This document shows positions 1 through 7,876 of a DNA stretch of 29,326 bases, piece by piece (the first letter of the stretch is position 1; every line of letters begins with the position of its first letter). The notes under the pieces were generated by a model. That model was not told where the DNA came from and did no database searches. It worked only from the letters and a program-made list of their open reading frames with translations. The position numbers were made by a program, and so were the translations under genes. This stretch comes from Planctomycetota bacterium (lineage in GTDB: Bacteria; Planctomycetota; GCA-002687715), in assembly GCA_013213915.1 (NCBI GenBank), contig JABSRK010000008.1:1-29326 (forward strand), read 5' to 3'.

Positions 1-1512
1 GTACCCCGGCACGGACACCCACCCCCCCGGGCTGCTCCCCGCCATGATGCCGAAGGCCCCCTTCGGGTTGCTCGCCTCGACGGCGGCCAGGGCGGCGGCG
101 GAGCACGAGGCGAAGTCGCCGACGAACCACAGGTACTTCACGTGCTCCTTGCGGGCATCCTTGATCTTGAACGAGAGGCCCTTGGTCCAACGCGCTCGCT
201 TCTTGGGCGATTCGCCGAACGAGTTGCCGTAGTCCCCCAGGTTCATGAGCGCGCCCTGGAGGTTGTCGTCCACCTTGCCGCCATCGACCAGGTGGCGCCG
301 CATCTGGACGATGTGGGTCAGGTGTTCGATGCCCACCGGGCACTGCTCCATGCACGACATGCAGGTGGTGCAACTCCACAAGGTCTCGGGTCGGACGACG
401 GCGTCGGCGACATCGATGGCGAGGGGCCCGTCGGCGCTGGTCTCGGGCCACTTGGATTCCGCCGAGAACGTTTGCTTGAAGAGTTCGGGTGTCCCCAGGG
501 ACTCGTTGGCGAAGGTGCGCAGATCCAGGATCAGATCTCTTGGCGAGAGGGTGGTCCCGGCGGCGGTGGCGGGGCAGGCGATGTGGCAGCGTCCGCATTT
601 GGTGCACGCGTCGAAGTCCAGGAGCTCCTTCCACGTGAAGTCGGTGATGCTGCTGTAGCCCATGGCGCCTTCGGGAGGCGCGGGGAGGCTCTGGGCGGCG
701 CGGTCGTTGGTGAACACCAGGTTCACCGCGTCCGTCACCATGTGCATCATCTTGGAATAGGGGATATAGGCGACGAAAGCGAGGGCAGCGATTCCGTGGG
801 CCCACCAGGTCCAGACGTGCCAGTCCCAGACGGTGTCCGAATCCATGCTGCTGAAAGCGGAACCCAGCGCGTAGCCCACCGGCGACCAGCGCTCGTACTC
901 GGGCATGCTCTGGGCGATGCGCAAACCCTCGATGAAGAACCCGGTCACCGCGATGACCAGCAGGATCCAGACGAAGATCATGTCGTCAGTGACGAAACCG
1001 GAGCGGTCGTAGTGGCCGTCGTGATCGTCGGCCCGCGTGTAGTCGAGGGCCTTCGGCTTCAACACCGAACGACGCACCATCATGGCGACGAGGCCGATGA
1101 TGAACAGGACGCCGAACACATCGAGGACCAGGGAGAACCCGAGGTAGAAGTTGCCCTCGAGCATCTTCATGTCGAAGAACCGCAGGATGTCGTGGTCGAT
1201 GGCGACGAGCACGGTCCCGATGAACAGGATGATGAAGCCCCACAGGATCAACGTGTGGGCCATGCCGCCGAAGCGGTCGCCCTTGCGGACCGTAGCGTTG
1301 GTGATGATGGTCACGAGGGCGCGACCGATGCGGCCGCCGAGGTGGTCGAAGCGATTCTCCGAACGCCCTCTGCGGTACTTCTTGTAGCGGCGCCAGAATC
1401 CGTAGAGGAAGGTCACCGATGCGAGGCCGCCCAGGATGTAGAACGCCACCTGCGGACCGGTCCCCAGATGCAGGAAGATCTCGCGAGTCGGGATCGGCTC
1501 CGGGGACGGCAT
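1..1512 (-). CDS. ETF:(methyl)menaquinone oxidoreductase-like NarI/Fe-S membrane protein (EMO/EtfD type), partial
   Basis: This is the first 504 residues of a membrane iron-sulfur protein whose gene runs off the window's left edge. About five hydrophobic segments (roughly residues 20-40, 85-106, 122-146, 177-197, 236-256) form a NarI-like haem b/quinone module. Two ferredoxin clusters follow: C303, C306, C309, C313 and C381, C384, C387, C391. The text KKRARWTKG and KYLWFVGDF that follows closely resembles the entry into the CCG domain of the HdrCB fusion at 4774-6057. The family normally ends in CCG domains, but from about residue 470 the reading frame no longer looks like one (see findings). 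The ATG lies 7 bases after etfA, so co-transcription is likely. By analogy with mycobacterial EtfD, I infer that it passes electrons from ETF to the quinone pool. The family assignment is fairly sure; the intact C-terminus cannot be judged. Confidence 0.8.
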   Translation of the reverse strand, partial: MPSPEPIPTREIFLHLGTGPQVAFYILGGLASVTFLYGFWRRYKKYRRGRSENRFDHLGGRIGRALVTIITNATVRKGDRFGGMAHTLILWGFIILFIGTVLVAIDHDILRFFDMKMLEGNFYLGFSLVLDVFGVLFIIGLVAMMVRRSVLKPKALDYTRADDHDGHYDRSGFVTDDMIFVWILLVIAVTGFFIEGLRIAQSMPEYERWSPVGYALGSAFSSMDSDTVWDWHVWTWWAHGIAALAFVAYIPYSKMMHMVTDAVNLVFTNDRAAQSLPAPPEGAMGYSSITDFTWKELLDFDACTKCGRCHIACPATAAGTTLSPRDLILDLRTFANESLGTPELFKQTFSAESKWPETSADGPLAIDVADAVVRPETLWSCTTCMSCMEQCPVGIEHLTHIVQMRRHLVDGGKVDDNLQGALMNLGDYGNSFGESPKKRARWTKGLSFKIKDARKEHVKYLWFVGDFASCSAAALAAVEASNPKGAFGIMAGSSPGGWVSVPGY

Positions 1513-1519
1513 GCCGCGC

Positions 1520-2485
1520 CTACTTCAGCTTCTCGGTCAGCGCGGGGACCAGGTCGAACAGGTCTTCGGTCGATCCGTAGTGGGCGAACTCGAAGATGGG
1601 GGCCGTCTCGTCGGTGTTGACGGCGATGATGAGCTCGGCGTCCTTCATTCCCTCGATGTGCTCGGGGGCACCGCTGATACCGAGGGCGAGATAGACCTTG
1701 GGTTTCACCTTGAGCCCGGACTTTCCGACCTGCCGCGTCTTGGGCAGCCACTTGGAGTCGACGATGGGCCTCGAGGAGCAGACGGCGCCGCCCAGTGCGG
1801 ACGCCAGCTCCTCGGCAAGCGGCAGGTTGTCTTCGCTGCCGATGCCTCGTCCGACGGCCACCAGGATGTCGTGCTGGGTGATGTCCACGTCGCCGCCCTC
1901 CGGTTCGACCAGGGCCTGGAAGCGGACCTGGGCATCATCGATGCCGTCCGGGGCGGCCACGTCCTCGATGGCGGGAGAGCCGTTCGTACGTCCGGCGTCT
2001 GCGGGGAACACGCCGGCGAGGACGCTCACGATCACGGAGGCGCCTGTGGAGGCGGATTCCGCGTAGATCTTGCCTCCGTAGAGTTGGGAGGTGGCGACGA
2101 TGGCGTCCCCGTCGACCTGAACGTCGAGGGCGTAGGCGATGAGGGGCAGATCCTTGGCGACGGAGAGCGACGCGGCCAGGTCCATGCCCATGGACGTGTT
2201 GGCCACGAGTGTCAGCCGCGGGGCGGCGTGATCGACGACCGCCGCCAGAGCGGACCCATGGGTCAGCGGATTGAAGTCCGCGAGCCCAGTGTGGTCTACC
2301 GAGTAGACCTTGGCCGCGGCGCCGAGCTCCTGCGCCTTGTCCTTCATGCCTGAGCCGATGAGCGCGACGCTCACCGACCCGCCGGTCGCGCCGGCGAGTT
2401 CGGCGGCTTTGCCCAGCAGTTCGAAGGTGACGTCAGCGAACTCACCCTTCAGGTGTTCGGCGACGACGAGGATGTCCTGGCCCAT
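1520..2485 (-). CDS. etfA: Electron transfer flavoprotein alpha subunit
   Basis: The 321-residue product is of normal length for ETF alpha/FixB. The N-terminal half is the ETF alpha/beta domain (starts MGQDILVVAEH). The C-terminal third is the FAD-binding domain, with VGRGIGSEDN at 211-220, SSRPIVDSKWLP at 237-248, QVGKSGLKVKP at 252-262, LGISGAPEHIEGM at 268-280 and VNTDETAPIF at 289-298. These match the conserved FAD-contacting blocks of the family. A GAGGAG ribosome site sits 6 bases before the ATG. The gene starts 2 bases after etfB, as usual for the heterodimer. Placed behind sHdr genes and before a NarI/Fe-S protein, it probably accepts electrons from the sHdr complex and hands them to the membrane. 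I saw no evidence for a bifurcating type either way. Confidence 0.95.
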   Translation of the reverse strand: MGQDILVVAEHLKGEFADVTFELLGKAAELAGATGGSVSVALIGSGMKDKAQELGAAAKVYSVDHTGLADFNPLTHGSALAAVVDHAAPRLTLVANTSMGMDLAASLSVAKDLPLIAYALDVQVDGDAIVATSQLYGGKIYAESASTGASVIVSVLAGVFPADAGRTNGSPAIEDVAAPDGIDDAQVRFQALVEPEGGDVDITQHDILVAVGRGIGSEDNLPLAEELASALGGAVCSSRPIVDSKWLPKTRQVGKSGLKVKPKVYLALGISGAPEHIEGMKDAELIIAVNTDETAPIFEFAHYGSTEDLFDLVPALTEKLK

Positions 2486-2487
2486 GG

Positions 2488-3246
2488 TCAGCTCCTCTTC
2501 TCGTTCAGGAGTTGGGCGATCCTGGCGGCGACGTCTTCTGACGATCCTTCGAGCATCTCGGCGCCCTCACCCTTCTCCGGTGTGTACATGCGCCGGACGG
2601 TGGAGCCCACGTCGACGTCGGCGTCACCGACAAGGACCTCCTCGAGCTCGGTCTCCTTCATGATCTGACGCACGCGGCTGACCGGCGCGTAACGCGGCGT
2701 CTGCCGCGCGGCCTGCACGCCGAGCACGATCTTCGGCGTGACCTCGTAGCGCGCCATCATGCCGCCGGAGTACTCCTTGTGAACCGTGAGCGTGTCGCCG
2801 GACACGCTGACGTCGCTGACGACGCTGACGCAGGGGACGCCCAGGTATCCGGCCAGCAAGATACCGAGCTGGCCATCCCGGTCGTCAGCCGCCTGCACGC
2901 CCGTCATGACGACGTCGTAGTCCATGCCGGCGATGACGGTACACATGGCCTTGGCGGCGGTGTGGGTCGTGGCCGCTTCATCGACGCCGGTGACCTTGAC
3001 CGCGCGATCCGCGCCCTTGGCGAGGGCGGTGTACAGGACCTTGTCTGTCTCGTCACGCTCGATGGCGATGACCGTCACGCTGGCGCCGTGAGCTTCCTTG
3101 ATCTGGAGGGCCTCCTCGATGGCGTGATCGCAGAACTCGTTGATCTTGTAGCTCAGGAAGTCACGCTCCAGGTCCGTGCCGTCGTCGTTGATCTCCAACT
3201 CCTCGACGAGGTCCGGCACCAGCTTCACGGGTACGACGATGTTCAT
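2488..3246 (-). CDS. etfB: Electron transfer flavoprotein beta subunit
   Basis: The 252-residue product has normal length for ETF beta/FixA. It begins MNIVVPVKLVPD and contains NEFCDHAIEEALQIKE, LAKGADRAVKV and the signature block VMTGVQAADDRDGQLG followed by LAGYLGVP, which matches the ETF beta nucleotide/FAD region. ETF beta binds AMP or, in bifurcating types, a second FAD; I cannot decide between these from motifs alone. It is followed 2 bases later by etfA. A 61-base gap separates it from the upstream cysteine-desulfurase-like gene, the longest gap inside the left part of the cluster, so an internal promoter is possible, although I see no clear one. Type II sHdr clusters are known, from memory, to carry etfBA next to the sHdr genes. 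Confidence 0.95.
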   Translation of the reverse strand: MNIVVPVKLVPDLVEELEINDDGTDLERDFLSYKINEFCDHAIEEALQIKEAHGASVTVIAIERDETDKVLYTALAKGADRAVKVTGVDEAATTHTAAKAMCTVIAGMDYDVVMTGVQAADDRDGQLGILLAGYLGVPCVSVVSDVSVSGDTLTVHKEYSGGMMARYEVTPKIVLGVQAARQTPRYAPVSRVRQIMKETELEEVLVGDADVDVGSTVRRMYTPEKGEGAEMLEGSSEDVAARIAQLLNEKRS

Positions 3247-3307
3247 GGTCGGAAGAGCCTAATGGGAACCGCCGCGGATTGCTGCCAGTGGCGGGATCAG
3301 GGGAGGA

Positions 3308-4777
3308 TCAGCGGTCCGCCAGCCACCCGTCCACCGCTCCCTTCACGGAGAACAGCCGGGTGTGGTCGAACTTGAAGGTCTTGTGCGCGTAGTCGCCGCT
3401 GTCGAGGCGGTCGTAGAGCTCTTCGTAGTGCTCGCGCCGCTCGACGAGGTCGCGGACCGCCTCCGCCAGAAGATCCACATCCGCCTTGGTGTTGTAGATG
3501 CCGAAGCTGGCCCGCACCATGCCGCGGTGAAGGTCGGCCAGGCGTTCGATCTCCTCGTCCGAGAGGTCGTCGGATTCCTCGGATAGCACCTCGGTGATCA
3601 TCTCGCGGACGTACGGGTGGGCGCAGAAGCACTCATTGCGGACGGCGATGTTGAAGTAGTCGTTGAGGACCGCCGCCGTCATGGCGTGGTCCACGTTGCG
3701 GACGTTGAAGGAGACGGCGCCCGCTCGTTCGCAGGCGTCGTAGTCGCTCTCGCCGTAGATGATGACGTCCGGGATCTGGCTGAGCTTCTCGAGGGTGTGG
3801 CGGATGATCGCGTCTTCTTCCTCGGCGATGGTCTGCATCCCCACCTGATTGAGGGCGTACAGGGATGCGGCGAGCCCGATGGCACCCGTGATGTTGGGTG
3901 TGCCGGCCTCTTCGCGATCGGGGAAGGAGTCCGTGATCATGTACCGGTTCAGGTACACGTCATCGACCATGCCGCCCCCCACGTCCTGGGGCTCGACGCC
4001 TTCGAACAGGTCCTTGCGCGCCACTACGACACCCGGAGATCCCGGCGCGTAGATCTTGTGGCCAGAGAAGATCACCACGTCGAGGTCGTGAGCCGGGTTG
4101 TCGTTGCCCGACATCTGGATCGGCAGATGCGCCGCCATCTGAGCCGCGTCCACGACGACCAGCGCCCCGTGTGCGTGCGCGAGCTCCGCGATCTCGTGGA
4201 TCGGGTTGATGATGCCGGTCACGTTCGAGACGCCGGTGATCGCGACGTAATTGACGTTGTCGCCGTGCTCGTCGAGGGCCTCTTTCAGCCGCTCCATGTG
4301 GATGCGACCGATGGACTTCTTCGCCATCTCGGCCGGCACGTGGACGACCTTGGGGAAGTGCTTGCGGTGGGGGAGATCGTTGGAGTGATGCTCCATGATG
4401 GAGGTGACTACGACCTCCCGGTCCGGGCGCTTCTCGCGTAGCGCGCGGGCGACACGGTTGATGCCGGCGGTGGTTCCGCTGCCGACGAAGAACGCGGTGT
4501 GGTTCTCCGGGTCAGCGTTGAGAAACTCGAGCACCATGTCGTGGGTCCACTCGTACTCCGACGTGGAGAGCTTGGCGCCGAAGTGGAGCACGCTGTGGGT
4601 GTTCGAGTAGTACGGTTGGAACTTCGTCAGAGTGTCTTCGACGACTTGCAGGCGCAACGTGCTCGCGGTGCTGTCCAGGTAGACGCGCCTGGTGCGTTCG
4701 CCGCTCGCCAGTTCGTAGTCCACGTCAAGGCCGACGGCGGCGGACGCCAGTTTCTTGAAGAGTCCGTTGTCGCTCAT
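3308..4777 (-). CDS. Class V aminotransferase, group II cysteine desulfurase-like (SufS/Csd type)
   Basis: This 489-residue protein has the class V PLP fold. Visible are GSGTTAGINRVARAL (99-113) for phosphate binding, MEHHSNDLP (128-136) with the stacking His, VVVDAAQ (207-213) with the PLP aspartate, and SGHKIYAPGSPG (238-249), whose K241 should form the Schiff base. AVRNECFCAHPY (378-389) aligns with the SufS R-x-G-x-x-C-A-x-P loop, so C385 is the likely persulfide cysteine; a second Cys (C383) lies next to it. About 45 residues extend past the usual end. The start ATG overlaps the stop of the HdrCB fusion by four bases (ATGA), which ties it to the sHdr operon. I chose this start because the longer open frame upstream runs antisense-like through the preceding gene. 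I infer sulfur mobilisation from cysteine to TusA/DsrE or to Fe-S assembly. A selenocysteine lyase or epimerase-like role is an alternative. Confidence 0.8.
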   Translation of the reverse strand: MSDNGLFKKLASAAVGLDVDYELASGERTRRVYLDSTASTLRLQVVEDTLTKFQPYYSNTHSVLHFGAKLSTSEYEWTHDMVLEFLNADPENHTAFFVGSGTTAGINRVARALREKRPDREVVVTSIMEHHSNDLPHRKHFPKVVHVPAEMAKKSIGRIHMERLKEALDEHGDNVNYVAITGVSNVTGIINPIHEIAELAHAHGALVVVDAAQMAAHLPIQMSGNDNPAHDLDVVIFSGHKIYAPGSPGVVVARKDLFEGVEPQDVGGGMVDDVYLNRYMITDSFPDREEAGTPNITGAIGLAASLYALNQVGMQTIAEEEDAIIRHTLEKLSQIPDVIIYGESDYDACERAGAVSFNVRNVDHAMTAAVLNDYFNIAVRNECFCAHPYVREMITEVLSEESDDLSDEEIERLADLHRGMVRASFGIYNTKADVDLLAEAVRDLVERREHYEELYDRLDSGDYAHKTFKFDHTRLFSVKGAVDGWLADR

Positions 4778-6057
4778 TCCTCGGGTCCCATGGATTCGAC
4801 GACCAGCTCGATGATGTCCTTCACGACGAGCTTCCCCTCGTTGCCCGTGGATTTCACGGCGTCCTCGAAGCGGGAGACCTCGAGGGGGCAGCATACCGCC
4901 AGCACATCGGCGCCGGTCTCGACGGCCTCGATCACGCGTTGATCGGAGAGTCGCATGGTGACGTGATCCGACATGTGGCCGTCGAGCCACATGCCGCCGC
5001 CGCCACCGCCGCAGCAGTAGCTGTTCTCGCGGCACCGTCCCATCTCGGTCAACTCGACGCCAGGGATGGCCTTCAGCATATTGCGCGGGGCTTCGTACTC
5101 GCCGTTGTGGCGGCCGAGGTAGCAGGGGTCGTGGAACGTCACCTTGACGCCGAGCTCGTGCGTCATGCCGAGCCTGTCCATGTGATCCTGCAGGAACGTC
5201 GTGTAGTGGATCGTCTCGAAGAAACTGCCGCCGAGCTTCGGGTACTCGTGGCGGAAGGCGTTCAGGGCGTGCGGGTCGGTGACCAGGACCTTCTTGGCCT
5301 TGTACCGCTTGAACTGCTTGATGTTGTGCTCGGCACACTCTTCGAAGAGGCCCTGCTCGCCGGCGAGGCGCTGACTGTCGCACGAGCACTTCTCGTCCGC
5401 GCCGAGGATGCCGAAGTCGACGCCGAGGTGGTTCAGGACGCGCGCCAACGCGACGCTCGCATCGACGCCTCGCGGGTGATAGCTGGGGTAGCACTCGACG
5501 AACCACAGGTACTCCGCCTTCTTCTTCTCCTTCATGAACGGAACTTCGTGCGTGGTCTTCTTGACCCACGCGGCCCGCTTCTTCGGAGACTCGCCCATGG
5601 GGTTGCCGTAGTCGACGGTGTTCTTGAACACCTCCTGCAACTCTTCGGGGACGTTGCCGGAAAGGACGGCTTCCTGGCGGACGGCGGGCATGATCTGGAT
5701 CATGTCCACCTCCTTGGGGCACACACGCAGGCAGTTCATGCATGTCGTGCATTGCCATGTGTCGGCGCTGTCGAACAGGTCCTCGCCCGTCTGCACGCGA
5801 CGGAAGATCTTTCGCGGTCCGTAGTCACCGACGATGTCTACTGGGCAGACCGGGATGCATTGGGCGCACTGATAACACCAGCCGAACGACTCGCCGCCCT
5901 CGACGTCGGTGACCTTGTCCAGCAGCTCGGGCGTGTAGTCCCAGATGACCCGCTGCTCGAACATGCGGTTCCAGTGGCCGGAGATGTCCATGCCTTCCTG
6001 GACGAGGTGCTCCTTTTCGATGATGCGTTCAGGATCGACGTTGGGAGCTCGGGACAC
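4774..6057 (-). CDS. shdrB3: Fused HdrC-HdrB iron-sulfur protein (sHdrB3-like)
   Basis: The 427-residue protein joins an HdrC-like ferredoxin part to an HdrB-like part. Two [4Fe-4S] motifs are C61, C64, C67, C71 and C103, C106, C109, C113, each ending in CP. Two CCG domains follow: one around C189 with EKCSCD (C224, C226), the other around HDPCYLGRHNG (C312), SYCCGGGGGG (C348-C349) and AVCCPLE (C389-C390). These could hold noncubane [4Fe-4S] clusters as in HdrB. The GTG start has GGAG eight bases upstream and lies 3 bases after the hypothetical gene. In type I sHdr clusters this place is taken by separate hdrC2 and hdrB2; a fusion followed by etfBA is what I recall as type II. It probably relays electrons from sHdrA to ETF. 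The name is from memory; the domain reading is firm. Confidence 0.85.
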   Translation of the reverse strand: MSRAPNVDPERIIEKEHLVQEGMDISGHWNRMFEQRVIWDYTPELLDKVTDVEGGESFGWCYQCAQCIPVCPVDIVGDYGPRKIFRRVQTGEDLFDSADTWQCTTCMNCLRVCPKEVDMIQIMPAVRQEAVLSGNVPEELQEVFKNTVDYGNPMGESPKKRAAWVKKTTHEVPFMKEKKKAEYLWFVECYPSYHPRGVDASVALARVLNHLGVDFGILGADEKCSCDSQRLAGEQGLFEECAEHNIKQFKRYKAKKVLVTDPHALNAFRHEYPKLGGSFFETIHYTTFLQDHMDRLGMTHELGVKVTFHDPCYLGRHNGEYEAPRNMLKAIPGVELTEMGRCRENSYCCGGGGGGMWLDGHMSDHVTMRLSDQRVIEAVETGADVLAVCCPLEVSRFEDAVKSTGNEGKLVVKDIIELVVESMGPEE

Positions 6058-6060
6058 GGG

Positions 6061-6813
6061 TTACGCTCCGACCGGCGCCTTGCGCGGGCCCTTTCGGTTC
6101 ACGCCGAGGAGACGCCGGCAGAACTCCGGCAGTCCGGGCATGACCTTGTTGAACTCGTTGGTCATCCGCATCTTCAGCACCGTGTATGCGTACACGACGT
6201 AGACGCAGCACAGGAAGACGTCGGTGCCGAAGATGTTCCGGCTGATGCTCTGGAAGCCGGCGGCTTCGCCGACCTCGTGGACGAATGCGACTGCGCGTCC
6301 GACCTTCATGTAGATCTGGCCAGGAGTCTCGCCGCTGTAGTCGTACGCGGCGGTCGTGACGAGCGGCAACGAACCCGTTTTCGTGCGCGGATCCCACATC
6401 CAGCGTGCCCACAACCAGTGACGGTCGGGACTCGTGAAGTGCAGCAGCTCGCCGGCGAAGTCCATTCGCAGGTTGTCATCCAGTCCAACGAGGCGATCGA
6501 CGAACCCGTCGACCCGGTCGCTGACCTCAGCGTCGCCATGGATGAGTTCGTACATCCATGAACGCATGTCCTCGAACGGATAGGCGAGGAGTTGCTGCCG
6601 CGTCTTGCCGCGGGTCGCGAAGATGCGACGCAGCACTTCCGCGAAGTCGTCCTCGGTTAGCTTGGGGAGAGCCTCGCTGGACAGCGTGTTCTGGAACCAC
6701 TCCGACTTGACGAGGACCTCGGCGCAGATCTGCTGGAGCGTGCTGGCGTCGACCTTGTCCAGAGTTTCCTTCATGAACTCCTGGGCGGTTTCGGTGTCGA
6801 CGACCTGGTCCAT
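6061..6813 (-). CDS. Conserved sHdr-cluster hypothetical protein (Hyp)
   Basis: The 250-residue soluble-looking protein has no cofactor motif that I can name. Its first 110 residues are helical and acidic. The central block AGELLHFTSPDRHWLWARWM (120-139) followed by a WDP motif is Trp-rich and looks conserved. Near the C-terminus, TDVFLCCVYVVYAYTVLK (197-214) is hydrophobic with a C202-C203 pair, possibly an amphipathic or membrane-touching helix. The end is basic (VNRKGPRKAPVGA). It lies exactly between the HdrA and HdrCB genes, where all sHdr clusters I remember carry a conserved gene of unknown function, so I assign it by position and resemblance. It starts 4 bases after shdrA and ends 3 bases before the fused gene, so a structural role in the complex is likely. 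The function is unknown. Confidence 0.75.
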   Translation of the reverse strand: MDQVVDTETAQEFMKETLDKVDASTLQQICAEVLVKSEWFQNTLSSEALPKLTEDDFAEVLRRIFATRGKTRQQLLAYPFEDMRSWMYELIHGDAEVSDRVDGFVDRLVGLDDNLRMDFAGELLHFTSPDRHWLWARWMWDPRTKTGSLPLVTTAAYDYSGETPGQIYMKVGRAVAFVHEVGEAAGFQSISRNIFGTDVFLCCVYVVYAYTVLKMRMTNEFNKVMPGLPEFCRRLLGVNRKGPRKAPVGA

Positions 6814-6817
6814 GTTC

Positions 6818-7876
6818 CTATCCGGCCATCGCGGACTTGCGGACCACGGTGATCGCCTTCATCGCCGCCGCGGACGCGGACGAGATCGAGTCTTCGAGGT
6901 CGGCCGGACCCGTTGTCGCACCGCACGCGAACACGCCCTCAACCGACGTCCCGACGGTGTTCAGGGCGCCGCCGGTGGTCTCGATGAAGTTGTACTTGTT
7001 GAGCTTCACCTCGAAGATCGCGGCCATCTCGCGCGTGCCGGCGCTCGGCTCCATGCCGACCGAGAGGACGACGATGTCCATGGGAACCTCCATCGGGCGT
7101 CCCATGGTCGTGTCCTCGCCGCGCACCAGGAGGCGGTCCCCCTTCTTGATGATCTCGGTGGCGATGCCCTTGATGTAGTTGACCTTGTACTTCTCCTGGG
7201 AGGGCCAGTAGATCTCGTTCTCCCAGTACCCGTACATGCGCATGTCGATGTAGAAGATGAACACCTTGCAGTCGGGGACAAGCTGGCGGACCTCGATCGA
7301 CTCCTTGGCGGCGACGCCGCAGCAGACCTTCGAGCAGTACTCGTTGCCGATCTGGCGGTCGCGCGAACCGACGCACTGAATGAAGCACAGGCGCTTCGGC
7401 GGCTCGCCGTTCGACGGCTTCACCACCTTCTTGGCCTTGAGCATCTTCTCCAGGTCGACCAGGGTGATGACGTCGTCGTACTCGTAGTAGCCGTACTGCT
7501 GGGTCTCGCGGCCGGGATCGAAGTGCTGGAAGCCGGTCGCAATGACGACCGATCCGACCGAGACCTTCTCCGACCCCTTGCTGTTCTTGATCGTGACCTC
7601 GAAGTTGCCGGACGATCCGGTCGTGGCGGTCACGGTCGAGCCCAGTCTCAGATCGACGTTCGGGTTGTTCGTGACGGTGGCCGCCATCTCGGCCATGGCT
7701 TCACCGGCGTCGCGAAAATCCGGCGTCAGGGCCGCGTAGTTGGCGAGTTCGGGCGTGCCTCCGAGCACGTTGCGCTTCTCGACGAGGATGGCGTTGTAGC
7801 CGACGTCGGCGATGCCCCGGGCCGCTTCGATCCCTGCGGGACCGCCGCCGATAACGAGAACCGGCTGCTCAGACAT
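6818..7876 (-). CDS. shdrA: sHdrA, single-FAD HdrA-like flavoprotein
   Basis: The 352-residue protein begins with the FAD-binding motif VLVIGGGPAGIEAARG (6-21). The HdrA signature follows: FIQCVGSRDR (165-174) and EYCSKVCCG (179-187), giving C168, C181, C185 and C186 for a [4Fe-4S] cluster. SVGMEPSAGT (272-281) and GVFACGATTGPADLEDSIS (314-332) form the second FAD block. It lacks the N-terminal and C-terminal ferredoxin extensions of methanogen HdrA and is half that size, which is typical of the sulfur-oxidiser form. The ATG has a strong GGAGG six bases upstream (7883-7887) and overlaps the end of shdrB1 by 8 bases. It is the central electron-handling subunit of the cytoplasmic sHdr complex. 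Confidence 0.93.
   Translation of the reverse strand: MSEQPVLVIGGGPAGIEAARGIADVGYNAILVEKRNVLGGTPELANYAALTPDFRDAGEAMAEMAATVTNNPNVDLRLGSTVTATTGSSGNFEVTIKNSKGSEKVSVGSVVIATGFQHFDPGRETQQYGYYEYDDVITLVDLEKMLKAKKVVKPSNGEPPKRLCFIQCVGSRDRQIGNEYCSKVCCGVAAKESIEVRQLVPDCKVFIFYIDMRMYGYWENEIYWPSQEKYKVNYIKGIATEIIKKGDRLLVRGEDTTMGRPMEVPMDIVVLSVGMEPSAGTREMAAIFEVKLNKYNFIETTGGALNTVGTSVEGVFACGATTGPADLEDSISSASAAAMKAITVVRKSAMAG

Noticed and set aside
142..1620. Long plus-strand ORFs over minus-strand genes (also 4939-6561, 26755-27729)
   Set aside because: They are antisense frames of clear genes, have low-complexity composition (Val/Asp/His/Arg-rich) and show no family motifs; high GC content opens such frames.
4778..5758. 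Upstream extension of the cysteine-desulfurase-like frame
   Set aside because: It runs out of frame through the HdrCB gene and is Arg/Pro-rich without motifs; the ATGA start at 4777 is better.
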